Assembly (NCBI GenBank): GCA_002399235.1
Contig: DHDH01000022.1
Location: forward strand, 1-15,099
Length of the DNA: 15,099 nucleotides
Direction of reading: 5' to 3'
Source: Firmicutes bacterium UBA4881
Lineage (GTDB): Bacteria > Bacillota > DTU065
Shown here: positions 6,128-14,190 of the stretch, piece by piece
Layout of the letters: each line of letters starts with the position of its first letter
Position numbering within the stretch: position 1 is the first letter of the stretch
Made by a program: the position numbers and the translations under genes
Notes under the pieces: generated by a model
The model's database searches: none
Seen by the model: only the letters and a program-made list of their open reading frames with translations
What the model was told of the DNA's origin: nothing

Positions 6128-7300
6128 ATGTCTAAAAAAATCATTGTTGTCGGTGGCGGTGTTGCAGGCTTAGCTGCCGCAGAAGCAGCTCGTAAAAATG
6201 ATGAATTAGCGGAAATAACACTTATCTGTGGGGAGTCAGTTCCTCCATATAACCGTACTCAACTTTCACATATCTTCCACGAAAATAAAACTCTAGATAA
6301 ATTATTATTAAAACCCCTGCATTGGTTTAGTGATAATAAAATCCAACTCAAAATGGGTGAATTAGTTAAAGAGATTCTACCCGAAAAAAAGCAGCTCGTT
6401 ACCTTAACAGGTTCTATCTATACTTATGATGTCTTAATACTAGCTACGGGTGCTATCAACTATCTACCACCTATTGTAAAAGATCATGGCCCGAGAGTTG
6501 CTACCTTAAGAAATATCGAGGACGCTACCGAAATACGCCTCGCCTGTTTAGGAGCCAACCGGGTGATAGTTGTTGGTGGAGGTCTTCTAGGCTTAGAAGC
6601 TGCCTTCTCGCTGAAACAATATGGTAATAAAGTGAGTGTTGTTGAACTAGCTCCTACTCTTTTACCTAAACAGACCAATGAGAAAACTTCTTTACAGATT
6701 CAAAACGCTGTTATTCAAAGTGGTATCGACCTCTTTTTAGGAGAATCTGTGACTGCTATCGACGAATCAGATTCTTCTATAACAGTAACACTCGCTAGTG
6801 GTAAAAAACTAACCTCAGACTTAGTTCTCTTCTCCATAGGTATTAGAGCCAATACTCTTCTAGCTAAGAATATTGGTTTAGCTACAAATAAAGGTATTAT
6901 TGTCAACGATTTTATGCAAACTAGTGACCCTAATATCTTTGCTTGTGGCGATTGCGCTGAAGCTAGTGGTGTTATCTATGGCCTTTGGGCAATTGCTCAA
7001 AAACAAGGCACTGTAGCTGGTACAAATGCTGTAGGTGGGCAGAATAAGTTTGTCCCTTGGATCCCCAGGACTGTATTTAATTCTTTTGGCATTAATCTAT
7101 TTTCCATCGGTGAAATTATTTCTATGCCTAAAGACAATGAACAAATAGTCATTTTAGAAGAGAATAGCGAATCTAGTTTTGGTCAACTTTATCTCCGCAA
7201 CGGTAAAGCTGTTGGTGCCCTTCTCTTTAACACAACTAAACTCGTCGGTAAAGTTACCAAACTTGTTGAGAATAACTCTCCCTTTACAAGCGAACTATAA
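6128..7300 (+). CDS. NAD(P)/FAD-dependent oxidoreductase, rubredoxin-reductase-like
   Basis: A 390-residue two-dinucleotide-fold flavoprotein. The N-terminal FAD motif is KKIIVVGGGVAGLAAAEAA (residues 3-21), the NAD(P)H motif is VIVVGGGLLGLEAA (146-159), and the second FAD contact is NIFACGDCAE (269-278). The length and the C-terminal small domain fit the NADH:rubredoxin reductase/nitrite-reductase-like group. The redox-active CxxC of thioredoxin reductases is absent, as expected for that group. It probably passes electrons from NAD(P)H to rubredoxin and so to the superoxide reductase encoded divergently next door; the partner is inferred from this context. The ATG at 6128 is chosen because the FAD motif follows at once; 46 further in-frame codons upstream do not look like protein. 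A hairpin separates the start from its ribosome binding site. Confidence 0.88.
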   Translation: MSKKIIVVGGGVAGLAAAEAARKNDELAEITLICGESVPPYNRTQLSHIFHENKTLDKLLLKPLHWFSDNKIQLKMGELVKEILPEKKQLVTLTGSIYTYDVLILATGAINYLPPIVKDHGPRVATLRNIEDATEIRLACLGANRVIVVGGGLLGLEAAFSLKQYGNKVSVVELAPTLLPKQTNEKTSLQIQNAVIQSGIDLFLGESVTAIDESDSSITVTLASGKKLTSDLVLFSIGIRANTLLAKNIGLATNKGIIVNDFMQTSDPNIFACGDCAEASGVIYGLWAIAQKQGTVAGTNAVGGQNKFVPWIPRTVFNSFGINLFSIGEIISMPKDNEQIVILEENSESSFGQLYLRNGKAVGALLFNTTKLVGKVTKLVENNSPFTSEL

Positions 7301-7330
7301 CTTCATTTGGTTTAATTTGAATGGATCAAC

Positions 7331-7366
7331 AAAGAGCTAACCAACATGGTCAGCTCTTTGTTTTTT
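7331..7366 (+). terminator. Terminator of the flavoprotein gene, overlapping the end of the pseudouridine synthase gene
   Basis: AAAGAGCT (7331-7338) pairs with AGCTCTTT (7352-7359). After one mismatch, ACCA pairs with TGGT, and a seven-base T-run follows (7360-7366). The right arm and T-run are also the last codons of the convergent minus-strand gene. Confidence 0.85.
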
Positions 7367-8297
7367 CTAGTTTAATTAAAGTATTATTCAGCTCTTCTGG
7401 TAAGGGACCTTCGAAACTTTTCCCATCTAAATATTCTATTGAAGTGCCCTTTGTGTCTAAGACTAATTTATAGGCATGCAAAAATTGCCGATTTAATCCA
7501 TATTCGCGTTTAAAACATTCCGTGTCTGCTCTTTTACCGTACTTAAGATCACCTACTAAAGGATGACCAATCGCTGCTAAGTGAACCCTAATCTGGTGTG
7601 TACGTCCAGTAACAATTTCCACTTCAAGAAGTGTGTAGTCGTTTAATTTAACTATAGGACAATAACGGGTGAGAGCAGATTGGCCTGATGAAGCTACACG
7701 CACTTGGTTCTTATCTGCATCTTTAGCTAATTTGAGATCAATCGTCCCAGGCTTAGGTAAATTACCTTTGACTAAGCAGAGGTAAAATTTACGTACTCTT
7801 TTGTTACGTATTAATTCTGTGACTTCCTGTAAAGCAGGATAAGTCTTAGCGATAATCACTAAGCCACTGGTATTTCTGTCTAATCTATGACAGAGTGCTG
7901 GTGTAAAAGTAGATTGGTCTTTAGGATCATATTCCCCTTTTCTATAGAGATAAGCTAGGACTTGGTTAATTAATGTGTGCTTCATTTCTGTTTTATCTGG
8001 GTGAACTAATAATCCTGCTGGTTTGTTAACGACTAGGATATTGTTATCTTCGTAGACAATATCCAGATTAGCGACAAGATTAATAAAGGCCTCTTGTGGC
8101 CTATCTGCCTGCATTTCTGGCACCAGAAGTTCATCGCCCACTTGTAAACGGTAGTCTTCTTTAGCTTTCTTACCATTTACTTTCACTCTACCGGTCCGAA
8201 TTAATTTATAAATTTCGCCTAAGCTAAGCCCACCAAATCTTTTCCGCAGATATCTATCCAGGCGTTGCCCAGCTTCGTTGGTTGTTATTTCAGTCAT
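7350..8297 (-). CDS. RluA-family 23S rRNA pseudouridine synthase
   Basis: The enzyme isomerises specific uridines in ribosomal RNA. The 315-residue protein has an N-terminal S4 RNA-binding domain (about residues 8-60, GQRLDRYLRKRF through GRVKVNGKKAK) and a catalytic domain with CHRLDRNTSGLVIIAK, where Asp140 is the catalytic aspartate. The conserved NKPAGLLVHP (91-100) and GRTHQIRVHLAAIGHPLVGD further on are also present. The S4 domain places it with the RluC/RluD branch, but the exact target uridines cannot be read from sequence. The start at 8297 has GGAGG 9 bases upstream. It follows the MATE gene by 56 bases on the same strand and may be cotranscribed with it. Its last three codons lie inside the terminator of the convergent gene. 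Confidence 0.93.
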   Translation of the reverse strand: MTEITTNEAGQRLDRYLRKRFGGLSLGEIYKLIRTGRVKVNGKKAKEDYRLQVGDELLVPEMQADRPQEAFINLVANLDIVYEDNNILVVNKPAGLLVHPDKTEMKHTLINQVLAYLYRKGEYDPKDQSTFTPALCHRLDRNTSGLVIIAKTYPALQEVTELIRNKRVRKFYLCLVKGNLPKPGTIDLKLAKDADKNQVRVASSGQSALTRYCPIVKLNDYTLLEVEIVTGRTHQIRVHLAAIGHPLVGDLKYGKRADTECFKREYGLNRQFLHAYKLVLDTKGTSIEYLDGKSFEGPLPEELNNTLIKLEKTKS

Positions 8298-8353
8298 TTG
8301 GGATATCCTCCAGCCTACTAAATTCTCTCTCCAACTTACTCGAAGTTATGGCT

Positions 8354-9733
8354 CTAATCTCTTGGATAATTAACTGATAGCTCTAATGTTTCCGTGGTTT
8401 TATCTTCCCAACGACCACTAAGGAAACGTAAACCAAATATAATACCCAAGCTAATTAAATAAACAATAGGTCCTAACCAAGCACCAATCAGTCCTAATTT
8501 AAAAACAAATGCTCCTAGATAGGTAAGAGGAATAAAAAGCACATAAGCAGCTAAAATTGTTGTCATTCCTGTAAATTTTGTATCACCTGCACCATTTAAG
8601 GCTCCTCTGAAAACTATATTGCAGGCATCAAATACCTGGTAGATAGAGATAATCCTCATCAACTTGACAGTGCAATTAATGACAACCTGGTCATGCAAGA
8701 AGAAGGTAGCTAAATAACGCGGGAAGATCCAATAAGATAGACCAAGAAACGCCATATAAGTTATAGCTACCTTAACACCAACAATACCATATAGTCGGCC
8801 TTTAGCTTTATTCCCTTCTCCTAATGCTCTACCAACTAGTGAACTAGTTGCTGTACCTAACGCAAAACCAGGCATAAAAGCTAAAGAATTGATTTGATTA
8901 GCAATCTGGCTAGCAGCTAATTCTATGGGGCCTAATCTTGATATTAGAGTCATAAAAGTAGCAAAAGCAGAGGACTCAACAAAATCACCCAAACCAATTG
9001 GTAGACCAAGTCTTAACATTTCCCGGAACCGTTTTTTGGTTGGGACACAAAAAACTTGTAATTGAAATTGCTTTGCATATAGTCTTCTGACCGTAACGAT
9101 GTAGCAAAGAGCTTGTAGGGCTTGGGCAATTACTGTACCCCAAGCTGCTCCCTTGATTCCTAGAGCTGGTAAACCTAATTTACCAAAAACGAGGATATAA
9201 TTTGCTACTAAATTAATAATAACTGAACTCCAGGCTAAATACATAGGACGTTTGGAATCACCAATACCCATCATAAAGCTAACTACTGCCTGAGAAATAA
9301 GTGCAAAAGGAATTTCCCAAGCTCTAATAGTTATATAGTTATACGCTAGACGAGCAATCTCCCTGTCGGCTTTGGTAATTAAAAAATATACTTTGGCAAT
9401 AACAGGAATTAATAATGCCAATGGTGCTAATAAAATTGTTAAGACAAGATAGTTTCCTAAGGTATGTCCAGCACTTTTATTATCTCCAGCACCAAAACTT
9501 TTTGCCACCAACACCAGGCCACCGCTGATGGTTCCCCTTAAAATTAATGTCAATGACATAAAAAACATGCTACCTACGCCTACTGCTCCTAATGCCGATG
9601 TACTTACTCTACCCATAAACCAGGTATCTAACGCACCAAGTAGGACATAAGCCAAATTAGATATCATCAATGGCCAAGCCAGTTTTATTAGTTCTCTTCT
9701 CATATTAGGATGAAGTTCCGATTTAATCACCAC
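8354..9733 (-). CDS. MATE-family multidrug/cation exporter
   Basis: A 459-residue integral membrane protein with about 12 helices arranged as two similar MatE halves, the second starting near residue 240 (REMLRLGLPIGLGDFVE). Typical landmarks are AWPLMISNLAYVLLGALDTW (residues 19-38, with the Asp36 position common in the family), GIGDSKRP (156-163) and, near the end, FRGALNGAGDTKFTG. MATE proteins use a sodium or proton gradient to expel cationic drugs or metabolites; the substrate is unknown. The start is uncertain: GTG at 9733 gives the full length but has no ribosome binding site, and ATG at 9703 (residue 11), which would keep the first helix, also lacks one. The gene lies upstream of the pseudouridine synthase on the same strand. 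Confidence 0.92.
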   Translation of the reverse strand: MVIKSELHPNMRRELIKLAWPLMISNLAYVLLGALDTWFMGRVSTSALGAVGVGSMFFMSLTLILRGTISGGLVLVAKSFGAGDNKSAGHTLGNYLVLTILLAPLALLIPVIAKVYFLITKADREIARLAYNYITIRAWEIPFALISQAVVSFMMGIGDSKRPMYLAWSSVIINLVANYILVFGKLGLPALGIKGAAWGTVIAQALQALCYIVTVRRLYAKQFQLQVFCVPTKKRFREMLRLGLPIGLGDFVESSAFATFMTLISRLGPIELAASQIANQINSLAFMPGFALGTATSSLVGRALGEGNKAKGRLYGIVGVKVAITYMAFLGLSYWIFPRYLATFFLHDQVVINCTVKLMRIISIYQVFDACNIVFRGALNGAGDTKFTGMTTILAAYVLFIPLTYLGAFVFKLGLIGAWLGPIVYLISLGIIFGLRFLSGRWEDKTTETLELSVNYPRD

Positions 9734-9849
9734 GTTTTATAATTAATAACACAAGATAATGCCTTGCCTACACAAATAAAGTAAACAACTAGTTAGCTGC
9801 CTAATAAACCTTTACAAACATTTACCAATTTGGCTTAACTAACCAGAAA

Positions 9850-9899
9850 AAGAATTCTAAGTATTTGCTGACCCGTATAGTATACCATACTTAGTTCTT
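9850..9899 (-). promoter_or_regulatory. Candidate MATE promoter within an inverted repeat
   Basis: On the minus strand TGGTATACT gives an extended -10 (hexamer at 9879-9884) about 145 bases before the MATE start. It lies inside an inverted repeat in which CTAAGTAT (9857-9864) pairs with ATACTTAG (9887-9894), extended by AAGAA (9850-9854) with TTCTT beyond a two-base bulge. The remainder of the 390-base gap 9734-10123 shows nothing I can name apart from the terminator at its right end. Confidence 0.35.
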
Positions 9900-10084
9900 A
9901 GAAAGCAGAGAGACTAAACATGCTGACTCAGTTTCTTTTTAACCTTTAATTGTCAAACCTATGCCTACTCTACCCAAAACACCCGAAGACAAAATAAATC
10001 TTACAAAGTTAGCAAATACTTATACTTGGTGGTGTTTATACTTGCATCTTGATTAATCAATTACAGTGTAAAATTGCCAGCAAA

Positions 10085-10118
10085 AATCCCAAGCCTACTA
10101 TAAAGCAGGCTTAGGATT
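10085..10118 (-). terminator. Terminator of the secreted two-module protein gene
   Basis: AATCC and AAGCCT (10085-10096) pair with AGGCTT and GGATT (10107-10118); the single non-Watson-Crick position is a U-G pair when read on the minus strand. A T-run follows on that strand, and the hairpin begins 5 bases after the stop codon at 10124. Confidence 0.8.
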
Positions 10119-10123
10119 ACAAA

Positions 10124-11710
10124 TTAAATATTTACCCGGTAATGGAAAAAGTTTTTCATCTTGCTCCACAATGAATTGTTACGTTCATTTACTTTTATTT
10201 TAGTACTTCTAGGTGAATATAACTCAATTGAATCTAAACTAAGGGGCATCAATTCACTGTAATTACGCATCCACTGCAGAGATTCTCTGATTCTGGTAAT
10301 CTCTACTTGATGTCCGGTATTAATTTGATTCAGTGTTGCAAGAGAGATTATCCGGTTTAAAGTGCTGTCTAAACCTCTCTCTACTTGGCTATTCCTTGAA
10401 AAGGCTGTCGCTTGGCGTTTGGCTAGCGTTAAATCAACAATTAAAGCTCGTAGTCTTTCTTTTACAATCTCTGGTAAAGGATAAAACAGATTAGGGTTAG
10501 GGTCTGCACCTAAAGACAACCGAAAATCTGCCTCTACTTGGCCAACACTATTAATTAAATTTTCTAGAGTATCGAGGATTGGTAATCTTAATTTAACTGT
10601 TGGTATAAGTTCTAAGGAATGCTTGCCTTTAGTCAGAAAAACTTCTAAATAATAGGTTTCTTTTTCTGTTTTGCTTAAGGTTGGTGAATACAAATACCAG
10701 TAATTTGTATTTAATGTTTGGCCATTATCAGTAGGCTGAAAAACTATAGCTTCAACTTCTCTATAAGGAATCTTACCATCAATCAGCAGAAGACGCTCGG
10801 AGTGAGGAAAACCTTTGGGGTTTAAATGTCCTAGGGGCGTTTCTAACAAGGGAATATTACCAAGAGCATAACGGAAAGCTACCCTATAATAGCCTGTTTC
10901 TGGTGCTTCAAATTCCCAAATAACACCATTACCTGGTTTTCTCCAACGTCCTAAGGCATTATAATCTCTAATAGGGTCGGCTTCTAAATCCATATAGACC
11001 ATAGCATCAACATCACCATATTGATAATTATATCTAGCTCCATCTAAAATAATATGGGTATCGATACTGGCTAACAATTCGGTGGGATGAAGACGTCTAT
11101 ATTCTGCTAGCGAAGGTGGATTTTGATAAGATTCTATTTGTAATTTGTTAATATACCAATTACCTCCTTGGGGAAGTAAGGTAATTTGATGTTGTCCTTT
11201 GGTGAGAAAAAATTTAAAGGGATAATCGCTCCTACCACTGGTATCGCCAAGATAACGACTTTGCCAGATAATAGCTGGTGTTGGTGCTAAAGACGAAGTT
11301 CTAATTGGTTTATCTCTACCCTCTGTTTCAGCACGGTAAAAACGCGATGGTTCTAACAATGCTGCTTCATCAAATGGCAGTTGGCCATCGATTAAAATTT
11401 GTAAACCATCCTCTCCCAGATCAGATAGATATAGATATTCCCAGAAAATGGTGTATAATCCTGTTTGGGGCACTTCAATGTTCCAGGTTGCACCTCAGAG
11501 TGGAAGCAGGATTGGTGCTTTACCTTCGAGAAATAATTCATCAGTGAGCAGTGGTTTTTCCTCCGCTTCATATTCGTTAAGAGCAATCTCGTTTGCATAT
11601 TGAGCTAGAAGAGGAAGATATCTATAATTTTCAATATAAGTCCTATAGCTCACTGCTCCAACAAAGGTTGTTATTAACAAAACTAAAAAGAGTATTTTGG
11701 TCTTTTTCAT
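10124..11710 (-). pseudogene. Secreted two-module carbohydrate-binding-like protein, interrupted by an in-frame TGA
   Basis: One frame runs from the ATG at 11710 to TAA at 10124 (528 codons) and is broken only by TGA at 11495-11497 (codon 72). The N-terminus (MKKTKILFLVLLITTFVGAV) is a signal peptide or membrane anchor. Two similar beta-type modules follow: residues about 73-180 contain ILIDGQLPFDEA and FFLTKGQHQITLLP, and residues about 265-370 contain LLIDGKIPYREVEA and VFLTKGKHSLELIP. A helical tail follows. This resembles the N-terminal half of very large sugar ABC-transporter binding proteins of Firmicutes; the usual C-terminal solute-binding domain is missing and no permease genes are nearby. 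A GTG at 11473 could restart translation, without a signal peptide. No ribosome binding site precedes 11710. The family comparison is from memory and is moderately sure. Confidence 0.7.
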
Positions 11711-11810
11711 TAGATGATAATCGCTCTAGACCTATCATTTTAGGCGATTACCCTCACCCCCCCTTTTAAGGTAATTAATTATTAAGTAGATTTCCTCTAA
11801 TTTTCGTGTA

Positions 11811-11825
11811 TTCCTTCTAAAGGAA
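11811..11825. repeat. Small inverted repeat upstream of glcK
   Basis: TTCCTT (11811-11816) and AAGGAA (11820-11825) flank CTA, about 58 bases before the glucokinase start. It may be an operator for sugar control, but no factor can be named, and I see no convincing promoter pair in this gap. Confidence 0.25.
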
Positions 11826-11882
11826 GTTTACCTTTCCTAACGTATTATAACAATAAAGATAGCGGCAAAGGGAGGCCAACTA

Positions 11883-12836
11883 ATGTTTAAAAATTATTTT
11901 ATAGGTGTCGATCTTGGCGGCACAAAGATCGCAACAGGCATTGTAGACAACGAAGGTAATCTATTAGCTACAGTCAAGGTCCCAACTCAGGCTGAAGATG
12001 GTTGGGAAGCTGTCTCCCGTCGTATGGGCGATACTATTGACGAAGTCTTAATTAAGGCTAATGTAAAAGCCTCTGATGTAGGTGCAATAGGTGTTTGCGC
12101 CCCAGGGGCTTTAGATATACCAAATGGCATTGTTTTAAGTTCACCTAATCTAAAATGGCATAATGTTCCCCTCAAAAAAATTATTGAAGATCGCTTCCAC
12201 ATTCCTACCTACTTCGATAACGATGCTAATGTAGCTGGTTTAGGCGAAAATCGCTTTGGAGCAGGTATAGGATCTAAACACATGCTCTATATGACTGTAT
12301 CTACTGGTATTGGTGGCGGCATCATCGTCGATGGACAAATCTACCACGGCTCCTCCTTTGGAGCAGGCGAGTTTGGTCATATTACGATCGATATGAACGG
12401 GCCTCTCTGTGGCTGCGGTAACTATGGTTGTGTTGAAGCTATTGCTTCCGGTCCAGCTATTGCTCGCAATGCTAAAGAGAAGCTCGCAGACCATCCTGAA
12501 AGCCTTCTAAATCAATATACGACTATTACGGCGAAGGAAGTGTCTGAGGCTGCTAATAAAGGCGATGCTTATGCCAAAGAAGTTATTGAAACAGCTGGCC
12601 GCTACATTGGTGCCACCCTAGCTGGTTTAATCAATACCTTTAATCCAGACTTGATCGTAATAGGTGGTGGAGTCTCTAATATGGGTGAACTTATCTTCAA
12701 ACCTATTAGAGATGAAGTACAGAAAAGAGCACTTGGTAGCTTTGTAGCCAACTTAAAAATAGTCCCAGCTAAGCTTGGCGGCGAAGTTGGCGTTATGGGT
12801 GCGATTGCTTTAGCCCAAAGTGCAGGAAATGTTTAA
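11883..12836 (+). CDS. glcK: ROK-family glucokinase
   Basis: This enzyme phosphorylates glucose with ATP to glucose-6-phosphate in the cytoplasm. The 317-residue protein shows the ATP-binding DLGGTKIATG (residues 10-19), the catalytic Asp114 in FDNDANVAG, the second phosphate loop STGIGGGIIVDG (140-151), the sugar- and zinc-binding EFGHITID (His166), and the ROK signature CGCGNYGCVE (176-185), whose cysteines hold zinc. NPDLIVIGGGVS near the C-terminus is also typical. The full ROK motif set without an N-terminal helix-turn-helix argues for a kinase rather than a repressor; another hexose specificity is possible. The start has GGGAGG 8 bases upstream. The gene ends 22 bases before an IS3-type element whose internal hairpin seems to terminate it. 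Confidence 0.93.
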   Translation: MFKNYFIGVDLGGTKIATGIVDNEGNLLATVKVPTQAEDGWEAVSRRMGDTIDEVLIKANVKASDVGAIGVCAPGALDIPNGIVLSSPNLKWHNVPLKKIIEDRFHIPTYFDNDANVAGLGENRFGAGIGSKHMLYMTVSTGIGGGIIVDGQIYHGSSFGAGEFGHITIDMNGPLCGCGNYGCVEAIASGPAIARNAKEKLADHPESLLNQYTTITAKEVSEAANKGDAYAKEVIETAGRYIGATLAGLINTFNPDLIVIGGGVSNMGELIFKPIRDEVQKRALGSFVANLKIVPAKLGGEVGVMGAIALAQSAGNV

Positions 12837-12858
12837 TAAAGATAAAACCCTTCCGAAA

Positions 12859-12893
12859 TGAACTGCTCCCTGTCAAGTGGACAGGCGAAATAA
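12859..12893 (+). repeat. Left terminal inverted repeat of the IS3 element
   Basis: Begins TGAACTGCTCCC and ends GCGAAATAA. It aligns with the complement of 14117-14151 over 35 bases with 25 identities. Confidence 0.8.
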
Positions 12894-12907
12894 ACAAGAA
12901 CGTATAG

Positions 12908-12940
12908 CTGGGCTCCGTCAATAACGGAGCTCAGTTTTTT
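12908..12940 (+). terminator. Terminator inside the IS3 left end, apparently serving glcK
   Basis: CTGGGCTCCGT (12908-12918) pairs with ACGGAGCTCAG (12924-12934) with one G-T pair, followed by six Ts (12935-12940) on the plus strand. It lies 72 bases after the glcK stop, and the T-run overlaps the stop codon of the decayed transposase (12939-12941). Confidence 0.85.
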
Positions 12941-14082
12941 ATGCAACATTTTCTAGCAACTCGCGGTAAGCCATTGTTGCCATTTTGTTCAGCTTCTTTT
13001 GTCGATGTTGATAGTTGTAGAAGTATAAATAGATCTCAATGGCCATTGAAAGACAGTCATAATCCTTGAATTTGCCAAGGTGTTAAATACGAGCTGATTA
13101 TTATTGCTACGGCCCATAACGAACAATGCTTCTGTCTTCGAGGTCTAGGATAGCACTCAAATAGAGCTTTGGATTATCACCACACTTGAATTCTGTAACG
13201 TCGGTTAGCTACTTCTCGTTAAGCTTTTCAGCCGTAAAATCGCGGTTTAGAATGTTCTCTGCTGTAACTTCTGGTGTAGAACGCTGGTATTAGGATGACC
13301 TGTTCAAGCCTAATATCCTGCAAATATTTGCTATCGGATATGCTTCTTCTTCGTGTAGCTCCTTCATAGCTAAGTAAAGGTTTTCCTGGCCGATGCCGCT
13401 TAGCTCCGCTTTCTTTCGATTTCTTGGATTTTTTAATACTGCAATCTCCATTTCTTTCTGTTTGTTCTCGGCCTTAAGCATCTTGTTCTCCACTTGGAGG
13501 CGTTCGACTTTAGTCATTTCTTTCAGGGGCTTGCGTTTCCCGCGTTTATCGATAAGCCCATCTACACCTTCTGCCTCGTATTTACATACCCAGCTATATA
13601 TCTGTTAGTAAGATACCCCATACTTCTCAATTGTCGTCCCATAGTCTTTACCGTTGGCAATGCAGTAGCTGGTAATTTCAATCCGTTCTTCTAGCGTGGT
13701 GGAGCGTCCTTTGGTCATATAATTTTCACTCCCTTGACCTCCTAAAAGCCAAAATTCTTTATGACCATTATACACTTTTATCCAATCCCTAAGCTGTTTA
13801 TTACTGCAGAGGCCAAATCTCTTAGATATCTCCAGTATGCTTCCTTCCCCACGGAGTTACGCTTCTACTGCTGCGATTTTTTAGGTCTACAGTATACCGA
13901 TTATTAATGTGAACGACCGCTAGTCCAGATGGGTCCATGGCTTCATAATTTGCTATCCATTGTCTTAAGGAGGCCATGTCTACACAGTAATCGCACGAAA
14001 TGCTATTTAAGGATGCCTCTCCTCGCTTATATTTCTCTATGGCTTCAACTTTCTTGGTCATATCGATCCCTTTTCTTCCCAT
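12939..14082 (-). pseudogene. IS3-family transposase orfA/orfB, multiply broken
   Basis: orfA starts at 14082 (GGGGGAG 5 bases upstream) with helix-turn-helix segments (SLNSISCDYCVDMASLRQWI). It shifts frame in a run of A near 13887, meets an in-frame TAA in AVEA*LRGEGS, continues through GSILEISKRFGLCSNKQLRD and MTKGRSTTLEERIEITSYC to another TAA in VSY*QIYSW, then a coiled coil (VERLQVENKMLKAENKQKEM). orfB begins around ELSGIGQENLYLAMKELHEE and GLNRSS, then loses about 80 codons and resumes at STPEVTAENILNRDFTAEKL. A TAG replaces the Trp just before LTDVTEF (first catalytic Asp). A second deletion removes the HSDRG and Glu region, and the tail is YFYNYQHRQKKLNKMATMAY. It cannot be active. 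Confidence 0.85.
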
Positions 14083-14116
14083 AGAAAACTCCCCCTTACA
14101 TAGTCCTGAACTTTTG

Positions 14117-14151
14117 TTATTTCAGGTGTCTACTCAAGGGGGAGCATATCA
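14117..14151 (-). repeat. Right terminal inverted repeat of the IS3 element
   Basis: Read on the minus strand it begins TGATATGCTCCC and ends CTGAAATAA, matching the left end. The fur stop codon is 39 bases beyond it. Confidence 0.8.
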
Positions 14152-14190
14152 GTTTTATCTATATATAAGTATTAAACAATTAAGTTTTCC

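Larger units (their letters stand above)
12859..14151 (-). mobile_element. Degenerate IS3-family insertion sequence
   Basis: The 1293-base unit is bounded by terminal inverted repeats (12859-12893 and 14117-14151) that match at 25 of 35 positions and begin with TGA. It contains one decayed orfA/orfB transposase on the minus strand and an internal hairpin next to the left end. No target duplication is evident: the flanks are AAA on the left and GTT on the right. Two internal deletions in orfB explain why it is somewhat short for the family. It lies between glcK and fur, pointing its left end at glcK. Confidence 0.85.
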
